A DNA stretch of 19,961 nucleotides from the NCBI GenBank assembly GCA_002496845.1, contig DALQ01000060.1, positions 1 to 19,961 on the forward strand. The letters run 5' to 3'. Position 1 is the first letter of the stretch. The number at the start of each line of letters is the position of its first letter. Below, piece by piece: positions 14,032 to 19,961 of this stretch. The position numbers were made by a program, and so were the translations under genes. The notes under the pieces are model-generated. The model made no database searches. It worked only from the letters and a program-made list of their open reading frames with translations, and was not told where the DNA came from. The stretch comes from Euryarchaeota archaeon UBA495. GTDB taxonomy: Archaea > Thermoplasmatota > Poseidoniia > Poseidoniales > Poseidoniaceae.

Positions 14032-15027
14032 GTGGCGACGTGCTGGGTGCTCGACCATCCCGCGCACGTGCGGGCCTTGGCCCCGTTTGTCCGAGCGGGG
14101 AGCACCCACGACATGCTGCTGCTGACCGAGCGGGCCGAAGTCCGTGCCCTCTACGAACAACGCGACGGATCTTTGCCCTCGCGGCGTGCCGTTTGGGTGC
14201 CTCGCGCCTCAGGGCCTTGGAGCGGCCAACGGCGTGTGCGTCAGGCTGCTCGACACCTGAAGCGTTGGCGAAGATCTGTGGCAGGGCCGCATCGCATGGT
14301 CGCGATGAATGCGCCCCTGATGCCACTCGCAGCCCGGTTGGCCGGTGTGCCTCGGCGTTGGTGTTTGGTTGACACGGAAATCCAACACAGAAACCTTCGT
14401 TGGCTCGACCGCGGCATCACCGACGTGGTCGTGCCGACCCACTGGCGCGAGGACCTCGACGGTGGGCGCCTGGCTGCATGGAAGCGGGGGGCTGGGGCCG
14501 GGCGTTGGCACCTTCACCGCCTCGACGGAACGCATCAGCATCTGCATCTCGCGCCCATCCGCCGTCCGAATGATCTCTCGGACCCTCCACGCATCTTGGT
14601 GCGTCGGCTGCTGGGCACGGGCTCGCACGATGACGGCGAAGTCATCCTCCTGCCAGATGCGGTCATCGAAGGGTTCCAGATCCTTTCATGGGACGAGGCC
14701 TCCGGCCCTTCTGAGCGCTTGGCTTGGTCGCTGCTGAATCGCCTTTCGGATGTGGACGGCGTGGTCACGCAATCGACGACCTTTGCGGCAGAAGCGGCGT
14801 ACCTCGGTGTGCCAACGCTGCTCATCTCAGCGGCCGAACGCGGTTTCCTCGACCGCGTGGAAGCAGAAGGATGGCCGCTGTTTCGTCACCGTGGCCCATG
14901 CGAAGGTGACGCATGGTTGGACGTCCGGGCCCGTTGGGCCACAGGCATGGCCCTGACCGATGCACTTTCTCCGGACCCGTGGCCTGATGCGAAAGGTGCG
15001 CTTGAGGCGCTGCTTCAGGACGGCTGA
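14032..15027 (+). CDS. DUF354-family protein (GT-B glycosyltransferase-like)
   Basis: About 331 residues. The N-terminal CWVLDHPAHVRALAPFVR... HDMLLLTERAEVRALYE matches the DUF354 opening, a Rossmann strand and HPxHV loop. Near the C-terminus, DGVVTQSTTFAAEAAYLGVPTL matches the family segment resembling the donor-binding loop of GT-B enzymes such as UDP-GlcNAc 2-epimerase. The biochemical activity of DUF354 is not established; a sugar-transfer role is inference. The start is uncertain: no ATG fits, and GTG 14032 lies close before the domain; GTG 14008 or 14047 are alternatives. There is no Shine-Dalgarno, so the transcript may be leaderless. Its last 13 bases overlap the convergent Nudix gene. 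Confidence 0.72.
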   Translation: MATCWVLDHPAHVRALAPFVRAGSTHDMLLLTERAEVRALYEQRDGSLPSRRAVWVPRASGPWSGQRRVRQAARHLKRWRRSVAGPHRMVAMNAPLMPLAARLAGVPRRWCLVDTEIQHRNLRWLDRGITDVVVPTHWREDLDGGRLAAWKRGAGAGRWHLHRLDGTHQHLHLAPIRRPNDLSDPPRILVRRLLGTGSHDDGEVILLPDAVIEGFQILSWDEASGPSERLAWSLLNRLSDVDGVVTQSTTFAAEAAYLGVPTLLISAAERGFLDRVEAEGWPLFRHRGPCEGDAWLDVRARWATGMALTDALSPDPWPDAKGALEALLQDG

Positions 15028-15452
15028 AGCCAAGCCCGAAGCACGTCTTCGTGGTCACCGTTGAGGCGGTACGTGCCACTGAGCACGTCTGAGATTGGGA
15101 CAAAACGTGCATCTGCGGCATCGTCACCAGGGCGAGGGTCTTGCGATTCGTCGACCATGTCCACTTCGTAGACGATGCTCACCACGTGTTTCCGCTCGTC
15201 GCGTTCAGGGTCGCTCATCACCATCAACAGCCGAGGGTTGCACCCCCGGATTCCAGTTTCCTCTTCGAGTTCACGAAGCGCCCCTTGCTCGGCCGTTTCG
15301 CCCACATCCATGAAGCCGCCTGGGCATCCCCAAGAGCCGACGTTGGGCGGATGCTTGCGTTGGATCAGCAAGACCTCGTCGCCGCGGCGCACGCACGCGT
15401 CCACCGCAAGGCTGGGGTTTTCGTAGCCTTGGCATTGATCGCAGACGCCCAC
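15015..15452 (-). CDS. Nudix hydrolase
   Basis: Protein of 145 residues with an intact Nudix box: GGFMDVGETAEQGALRELEEETGI, residues 45-68, with G46, E52, R60-E61, E64-E65 and G67 in the required spacing. It therefore should hydrolyse a nucleoside diphosphate linked to another moiety with Mg2+; the substrate is not predictable. The N-terminus has CDQC, possibly half of a metal knuckle as in NADH-pyrophosphatase-like Nudix enzymes, but the second Cys pair is missing. The start is GTG 15452, 4 bases after the cis-prenyltransferase stop, with GGAG inside the upstream gene, so expression is coupled to it. Its 3' end overlaps the DUF354 gene on the other strand by 13 bases. Confidence 0.9.
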   Translation of the reverse strand: MGVCDQCQGYENPSLAVDACVRRGDEVLLIQRKHPPNVGSWGCPGGFMDVGETAEQGALRELEEETGIRGCNPRLLMVMSDPERDERKHVVSIVYEVDMVDESQDPRPGDDAADARFVPISDVLSGTYRLNGDHEDVLRAWLQPS

Positions 15453-15456
15453 AGGC

Positions 15457-16236
15457 TCACGCTCCGTACCTTCGCTTGCGCTGTTGGAAGGCTTTGATCG
15501 CCTTCAGCAATTCGCGCTTTGAGAACGAGGGCCAGTACACGTCGGTGAAGTACAACTCGGCATAGGCCATTTGCCACAGCAGGAAATTGGAGATGCGCTC
15601 TTCACCTGAGGTGCGGATGACGAGGTCAGGATCGGGCATTTCGGCGGTGTAGAGGCGATCGGACACGGCCGCCTCGTCGATGGATTCGAGGGGCAATTCG
15701 CCCTTGGCGTGGTCTTCGGCGATGGCGCGGATGGCGTCCAGAATTTCTTCGCGGCTGCCGTAGGCGAGGCACACTGAGAACACAAAACGGTCGTAATCGG
15801 CGGTCTTCGATTCGGCATGATCGATGGCTTTGATGACCTTGGCCGGCAAGAGGTCGCGTCGACCGATGATCTGGACCCGTACCTCGTTGTCGTGGATTCG
15901 TTGGTCTTCTGCGATGTCGTTGAGTCCTTCGATGTAGAGGTCAAACAAGGCGTCCAATTCCTGTTCAGGCCGCTTGAGGTTCTCCGTGGAAAGGGCGTAG
16001 ACGGTGAACCAAGGGATGCCCAATTCGAGGACCCAGTCCAGCACCTCCTCCAGTTTGGCTTTGCCAATGCGGTGCCCAACACCGGAGGTCAATCTGTTGC
16101 GGAAGGCGAAACGACGGTTGCCGTCCATGATGATGGCCATGTGTTGAGGACGGATTTCGTGGGCCAAAACCTCGCGCAGCATGCGCTGGTCCACGGCTCG
16201 CCCGAGGGCGTCCCCCACACGGTCGCTGACCCCCAT
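15457..16236 (-). CDS. uppS: Cis-prenyltransferase (polyprenyl diphosphate synthase, UppS/Rer2 family)
   Basis: Enzyme of 259 residues that extends an allylic diphosphate with isopentenyl diphosphate in cis, making the polyprenyl lipid carrier used for glycan assembly at the membrane. The conserved motifs are HMAIIMDGNRRFA (catalytic Asp38), GHRIGKAKLEEVLDW, TVYALSTENLKRP, VCLAYGSREEI and DLVIRTSGEERISNFLLWQMAYAELYF. ATG 16236 is preceded by GGTGA on the minus strand. It heads a pair with the Nudix gene. Divergent from it is an unrecognised membrane protein gene across an 84-base spacer carrying a 12-bp inverted repeat. Confidence 0.95.
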   Translation of the reverse strand: MGVSDRVGDALGRAVDQRMLREVLAHEIRPQHMAIIMDGNRRFAFRNRLTSGVGHRIGKAKLEEVLDWVLELGIPWFTVYALSTENLKRPEQELDALFDLYIEGLNDIAEDQRIHDNEVRVQIIGRRDLLPAKVIKAIDHAESKTADYDRFVFSVCLAYGSREEILDAIRAIAEDHAKGELPLESIDEAAVSDRLYTAEMPDPDLVIRTSGEERISNFLLWQMAYAELYFTDVYWPSFSKRELLKAIKAFQQRKRRYGA

Positions 16237-16254
16237 CGTGTTTCACCGTGCGCG

Positions 16255-16292
16255 ACCCTGCCCTTGAGGAATGCGCACGCCAAGGGCAGGGT
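16255..16292. repeat. Perfect 12-bp inverted repeat in the uppS divergent spacer
   Basis: ACCCTGCCCTTG (16255-16266) and CAAGGGCAGGGT (16281-16292) are exact reverse complements separated by 14 bases. The element fills nearly half of the 84-base region between uppS (minus) and the gene at 16321 (plus). It could be a dimeric-regulator operator controlling both genes, or an RNA hairpin in either leader. No TATA box is obvious in the spacer. Confidence 0.7.
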
Positions 16293-16320
16293 TCACACGC
16301 GGGACCTTCCTCGTCCCATC

Positions 16321-17472
16321 ATGCACGCACCGTGGCCGACGGGCCTCCTTCCGGAGGCGTCGCAGGGCACGGTTCCCACGCCATGGGGGCCGGTTACGGT
16401 GATGGCGGCGTCCTTGGAGGACTTGCTCAACGACAACGCCGGCGTGTGGTGGGGGGCGAAGATCGCCGGCGCGACCGTGGACCCGGTTCGTGCTGACCGA
16501 CACGGTCACTGGTTCCTCGCGGAACACGACGGCGCCACGTACGACGTCCTCCTGTGCTCGTTTGGGACAGGGCGCGCGCTCTCCTCGCTGGCTCAGCACA
16601 CCGACCGCGCGAGCGCGATGAACGCCGCAGGACGTGTGCAGCTTCCCGTCGGTGGATGCACCGTGGACGGCCATGACGCCCTGCTCATTTGGCCGCATGC
16701 AGCGTTGGTGCCGTTGGACGCCTCGCTCGGCCTTTGCGACCAATTCCGAGCCGCAGGGCGCGTGCTTGCAACCTTGGAACCGTGGGCCACGCCGCCCGTT
16801 GAACGCCGATGGAACGACGCGTTGGCCACGGTGGAACAGCGCTTGGGGGCGTCGACGCTTTGGCGTGCTCCGCACGACCGCGTGACGGTCGGGCTGCCCG
16901 ATGTGCAGTTGTCCCTTCACAGCCTGGTCGAAGGATACGAAGGGCCACGCTTCCGCCCGCTTCCTCGTACCGTGGACGAAGCCCTCACCGGCGTGCTCGG
17001 TCGAAGGCCGGGCCTGGCGCACGCCATGGCGTTGGAAGGCGAAGCCGTCGAAGCGGGACGGGCGGCCGATGAGGGCGGACCTCGGGGCTGGTTTGCCGCA
17101 TGGAGCGAGGGCGCTCCCAGCGCGTGGTCCCGTCCTCGGGCTCAGTCCACTTACCGCGGAGGGCTCTGGATCTGGCGCTATGCAGACGTCATGCGATGGC
17201 GCGGGCGAGCGTTGGCGTGGGACGATGAGGACCTTCAGGCCGCCACGAAGACGTGGTTGGAAGACGTGGACCGCCTTCAGGCGCGCCTTGGCGTCCTTCG
17301 CATGTGGCGTTCCTTGCTCTGGCTCGGCGCTGCGGGTGTGGCGGCCGCGTGGTACGCGCACGCGCTTGACGCATTGAGCCAAGGTCCGTCGTTGGTCCTG
17401 GCGGCCGCTTCGATGGCGGTCGGTGCAGGCGGTTGGTTGCGCTACCGCGCCGCAGAACCCGGGCCCTTCTGA
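16321..17472 (+). CDS. Hypothetical protein with two C-terminal membrane segments
   Basis: Protein of 383 residues, family not recognised. The first 320 residues form a soluble, Trp-rich, Ala/Gly-rich region without signal peptide; strand-like stretches such as HGHWFLAEHDGATYDVLLCSFGTG and VTVGLPDVQLSLHSLVEGYEG stand out. Two hydrophobic helices near the C-terminus (about 329-347 and 356-373) with a short loop between them would tail-anchor the protein with the large domain in the cytoplasm. ATG 16321 is the first plausible start after the inverted repeat. No Shine-Dalgarno is visible; a small 5-bp hairpin (16301-16317) lies just ahead. Its stop is 1 base from that of the convergent MscS gene. 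Confidence 0.68.
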   Translation: MHAPWPTGLLPEASQGTVPTPWGPVTVMAASLEDLLNDNAGVWWGAKIAGATVDPVRADRHGHWFLAEHDGATYDVLLCSFGTGRALSSLAQHTDRASAMNAAGRVQLPVGGCTVDGHDALLIWPHAALVPLDASLGLCDQFRAAGRVLATLEPWATPPVERRWNDALATVEQRLGASTLWRAPHDRVTVGLPDVQLSLHSLVEGYEGPRFRPLPRTVDEALTGVLGRRPGLAHAMALEGEAVEAGRAADEGGPRGWFAAWSEGAPSAWSRPRAQSTYRGGLWIWRYADVMRWRGRALAWDDEDLQAATKTWLEDVDRLQARLGVLRMWRSLLWLGAAGVAAAWYAHALDALSQGPSLVLAAASMAVGAGGWLRYRAAEPGPF

Positions 17473-17473
17473 C

Positions 17474-18571
17474 TCAGCGGGATTGGCGCACGCGCGCGTC
17501 GTGGAACTCGAGATTCAACTCCCGCGAGATGCGGACGATGTCCAACATCAGGTCTTCACGGGCTTCGCGTTCGGCCACGGAGGAATTGATGTCCCAGTAG
17601 AGGTTGATGGCCACGTCGATGGATTGGGCGGAGATGCCTTCCACGGCGCACCACGACGCGTCCTCGTTGAGGGTGCGCTCATTGTCGCGCACCGCTGCAA
17701 CGACCTTGTCGCAGAAGTCGCTGACCGCTTCTGGGTCCGAAGCGAGGTCGAGGTGCAGGGTGGTTTGCCATCGGCGCCATCGGCGCTTGCCGTAATTTTC
17801 GACGGCCATGTTGACCAAGTTCGCATTGGGGACGGTGACGATGGTGTCCGAGGAGGTGCGCAGAATGGTGGTGCGCAGGTTGATCTCGACCACTTCGCCT
17901 TCCGTCCCTCCAACAACGACCCAATCCCCAACACGGAAGGGCCGGTCCATGAGCACGGTCACCGCTCCGAAGAAGTTCGAAATCGTGTCTTTGGCCGCCA
18001 AGGCAAGCGCCAGTCCGCTGATGCCCAGTCCGGCGATGAGCGAGGTGAGGTCCAGCCCGAAGGCATCGGCCACGAAAACGCCGCCGATGAACAGGATGAT
18101 GAAACGCAGGACGCTTTCCACGGCGGAAATGACGGTGCGCTCCGAACCGTCCAGTTCGTCGTCGTCATCGAGCAGGTCCATGACGTCTTGAACGACGTCC
18201 ACGGCACGGAAGGCAGCACGGACCAAGGACACGACGAGGACAAGTTGCACGACGGCGATCATGGTCAGTGCGCCAAGGTCGGGCAAGTCCGCCACGTCTG
18301 AGCCGTTCTGCGTCATGGTGTGGAGGCGTTCCAGGCCAAGCAGGACCACGCCTGCCGCTGCAGCGGTGCCCAGCGAGCGGTGGCTGGAATGCAGCGCCTT
18401 GCTCGTCCGGGGCATGCGCATCACGGTGCGAACAAGCCGGGGTGAAAGCACCATCGCGATCGACCGTGCGACGGCGCCAAGCACGAGGAGGCCGACGATG
18501 GCCAAGACGGTCCAGCGGTTTGTGCCCAACATGTCTGGGCCTGCGGTCTGCAGCACGTCCATCCAAGCCAT
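17474..18571 (-). CDS. MscS-family small-conductance mechanosensitive channel
   Basis: Channel protein of about 365 residues that opens under membrane tension to release solutes in hypo-osmotic shock. After several hydrophobic helices, the pore-lining Gly/Ala-rich TM3 appears as LIAGLGISGLALALAAKDTISNFFG. The beta domain follows directly: VLMDRPFRVGDWVVVGG, EGEVVEINLRTT and VTVPNANLVN, all family hallmarks. A C-terminal alpha/beta portion ends the protein. Extra N-terminal helices (residues about 20-41 and later) make it longer than the E. coli MscS core. I chose ATG 18571 (MAWMDV); ATG 18562 is equally possible, and TTG 18661 would overlap the divergent peptidase start. Confidence 0.92.
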   Translation of the reverse strand: MAWMDVLQTAGPDMLGTNRWTVLAIVGLLVLGAVARSIAMVLSPRLVRTVMRMPRTSKALHSSHRSLGTAAAAGVVLLGLERLHTMTQNGSDVADLPDLGALTMIAVVQLVLVVSLVRAAFRAVDVVQDVMDLLDDDDELDGSERTVISAVESVLRFIILFIGGVFVADAFGLDLTSLIAGLGISGLALALAAKDTISNFFGAVTVLMDRPFRVGDWVVVGGTEGEVVEINLRTTILRTSSDTIVTVPNANLVNMAVENYGKRRWRRWQTTLHLDLASDPEAVSDFCDKVVAAVRDNERTLNEDASWCAVEGISAQSIDVAINLYWDINSSVAEREAREDLMLDIVRISRELNLEFHDARVRQSR

Positions 18572-18650
18572 GTTCGGCGGTGGAGAGCCGCCTTCAAGGC
18601 CGTATCGGCGGCGCGACGGCTTGATAGGCGCGTCATGGGTGGGGTAGATG

Positions 18651-19961
18651 ATGCTCGACAACGACCGGTCCCGGCAGGCCTACCTCCGCAGGACGGCGCT
18701 CCTGTTGGCGCTCCCGCTGATGCTGACGCTGTGCGCCCCCATCGCGAACGCGGGCGTGGCCCTCGAAGAAACGGGAAGCACGCCCGAATCCGTGTGGTCG
18801 GACGACTACATCAACCACATTTTCCCTTGGGCTGACGCGGACGACCGCATTTTGCAATTCAAGGAATACCACACCTACGACACGGTCAAGCAGCGCATGC
18901 AGCGTTTGGCTGAAGATTACTCGGACGTGTTTGAGTTCCACGAAGGCATGAACGGTGGCACCAACGCCCGTGGGGAACAGACCACGGCTGACGCCTACGA
19001 GGGCTGGTATTACGGCCACTCGTCCCCGTGGATGAAGATCACCAAGGACGTCAGCGGAGGCGAATACAACGAATTCGTCGGCGACAACGGAAACTACGCC
19101 GATCGCCCGGACGTGCTCATCGTCGGCAACCACCACGCCCGTGAGTGGATGTCGGTGCAGGTGCCCATGATGCAGCTCGAGGTCATCGCCTTCTCGATGG
19201 ACAACATCGGCTACGACAACGACGGTGACGGACGCGTGGACGAAGACGGCTGGGGCGACACCAACGGTGATGGCGTCCTCGACGACGACGGCGACTGCCT
19301 TGCCCTCGAAGCCTCCTATCAGGACTCCAACGGAGACGGTACGCCCTGCGGACCCGGCGACCTTGGCGTGGACGAGGACTACAGCGAGCAGTGGATCGTC
19401 GACCTCCTCGACAGCCGCGAACTGTACATCGTGCCCATGCTCAACGTGGACGGGAACATCTACGACCGCGAGGTCTTCTGTCCTGCACCCGCTTGGGAAT
19501 CCTGCCCCTCTGGCGGTTGGAGGAAGAACCTGCGCGACAACACCTTCACCGGCGTGACGCCGCTTCCTGACCTTCAGGAAGAAGTCGACGAGGACTGCGA
19601 CGGCGTGGACCTGAACCGCAACTACCAGTTCGAATGGGGCGCGCCCCTCGGTGCCACCGGCCCCCTGATTCCCGGGACGTGTTCGCCTTCAGAGGGTGAA
19701 TTGGACGGTTCCAACAACGACGTGTACAACGGTCCTGTGGACGATCGGGACAACGATGGCGACGGTCAGGTCAACGAGGACCACGTCGACGGGAAGGACG
19801 ACGACGCGGACGGCGTGACCGACGAAGACTGGTGGGGCGGCAACTCCGAACCCGAGACCAAGTTCATCCAGGACCTGACCGAGATGAACGACGACACAGG
19901 CGACGGTGCGAGCGAATTCAAGTCCACCCTGACCCACCACTCCTACTCCGAACTCATTCTT
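18651..19961 (+). CDS. Secreted M14-family zinc carboxypeptidase with Asp-rich calcium-type repeats (3' end beyond window)
   Basis: The first 437 residues are present; the gene runs off the window. A Sec signal peptide (RR, hydrophobic core, ANA cleavage after residue 34) targets it outside the cell. M14 features: zinc ligands in HHAREW (His162, Glu165) and THHSYSE (His430), substrate-binding RKN near 291 and DLNRN (Asn322-Arg323), plus NVDGN and EPET. Two insertions carry DxDxDG-type repeats: D189-D215 (DNDGDG, DTNGDG, DDDGDC) and D364-D393 (DNDGDG, DDDADG), like thrombospondin type 3/EF-hand Ca2+ loops. It likely trims extracellular peptides for uptake. ATG 18651 sits 6 bases after GGTGGGG (18638-18644); ATG 18648 is directly ahead in frame. 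Confidence 0.93.
   Translation, partial: MLDNDRSRQAYLRRTALLLALPLMLTLCAPIANAGVALEETGSTPESVWSDDYINHIFPWADADDRILQFKEYHTYDTVKQRMQRLAEDYSDVFEFHEGMNGGTNARGEQTTADAYEGWYYGHSSPWMKITKDVSGGEYNEFVGDNGNYADRPDVLIVGNHHAREWMSVQVPMMQLEVIAFSMDNIGYDNDGDGRVDEDGWGDTNGDGVLDDDGDCLALEASYQDSNGDGTPCGPGDLGVDEDYSEQWIVDLLDSRELYIVPMLNVDGNIYDREVFCPAPAWESCPSGGWRKNLRDNTFTGVTPLPDLQEEVDEDCDGVDLNRNYQFEWGAPLGATGPLIPGTCSPSEGELDGSNNDVYNGPVDDRDNDGDGQVNEDHVDGKDDDADGVTDEDWWGGNSEPETKFIQDLTEMNDDTGDGASEFKSTLTHHSYSELIL

Noticed and set aside
13958..14326. Upstream 123-codon extension of the RidA reading frame
   Set aside because: The strong Shine-Dalgarno at 13965-13970 and family length place the start at 13957; the extension is Arg/Ala/Pro-rich and overlaps the divergent DUF354 gene.
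18572..18661. TTG 18661 as start of the MscS channel
   Set aside because: It would overlap the start of the divergent peptidase and extend through a region with no membrane or channel character; ATG 18571 leaves a normal divergent spacer.
1..19961. CRISPR array, insertion sequence, prophage or integron
   Set aside because: No regularly spaced direct repeats, transposase or integrase motifs were seen; genes are housekeeping-like and tightly packed.

Overview
The window looks like a compact, high-GC chromosome segment of a planktonic euryarchaeon, most likely Marine Group II/III (Candidatus Poseidoniia). The domain is set by the archaeal gene order secE - spt5 - rpl11 - rpl1 - rpl10(P0) - rpl12(P1), by P0 and P1 stalk proteins ending in the acidic archaeal/eukaryotic tail, and by TATA-type promoters. 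The lineage is an inference from gene content and style (secreted Ca-repeat peptidase, Shine-Dalgarno sites of the GAGGTG type, high GC) and was not tested by a search. No gene-free stretch exceeds about 155 bases, and I see no insertion sequence, CRISPR array or prophage.

Layout. 1-22: 3' end of a tRNA. 160-1028 (+): a 2-Cys peroxiredoxin and a small CxxC thioredoxin-fold protein, probably a redox pair. 1032-3732 (-): a copper operon made of a Cys-rich 60-residue zinc-ribbon-like protein, a CopA-type Cu+ ATPase and a CopZ-like chaperone. It is driven by a TATA box lying between two perfect 9-bp inverted half-sites. 3787-6893 (-): an RNase II/R-family exonuclease and a type II J-domain protein. 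A shared AT-rich element separates them from 7001-10661 (+), the translocation/transcription/ribosome block secE, spt5, rpl11, rpl1, rpl10, rpl12. 10816-12096 (+): two unrecognised genes, the second membrane-anchored. 12100-13957 (-): a phosphohexomutase and a RidA-family protein. 14032-15027 (+): a DUF354 (GT-B-like) protein. 15015-16236 (-): a cis-prenyltransferase and a Nudix hydrolase. 16321-17472 (+): an unrecognised protein with two C-terminal membrane segments. 17474-18571 (-): an MscS-family channel. 18651-end (+): a secreted M14 zinc carboxypeptidase carrying Asp-rich calcium-type repeats, cut by the window edge.

Most notable are two departures from the standard archaeal form inside the conserved ribosomal block. 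Spt5 carries a fused N-terminal Nudix-fold domain whose catalytic box is degenerate. Ribosomal protein L11 starts exactly at its interdomain linker and lacks the whole N-terminal domain, the one that in other organisms contacts translation factors and the stalk. The inverted-repeat operator on the copper operon and a 12-bp inverted repeat upstream of the cis-prenyltransferase are the clearest regulatory structures.

How the genes may work together: the sugar-phosphate mutase, the DUF354 protein and the cis-prenyltransferase could feed lipid-linked surface glycan synthesis. The copper genes form a sensing/trafficking/export unit. The peroxiredoxin and thioredoxin-like proteins detoxify peroxide. 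These links are inferred from family knowledge and proximity.
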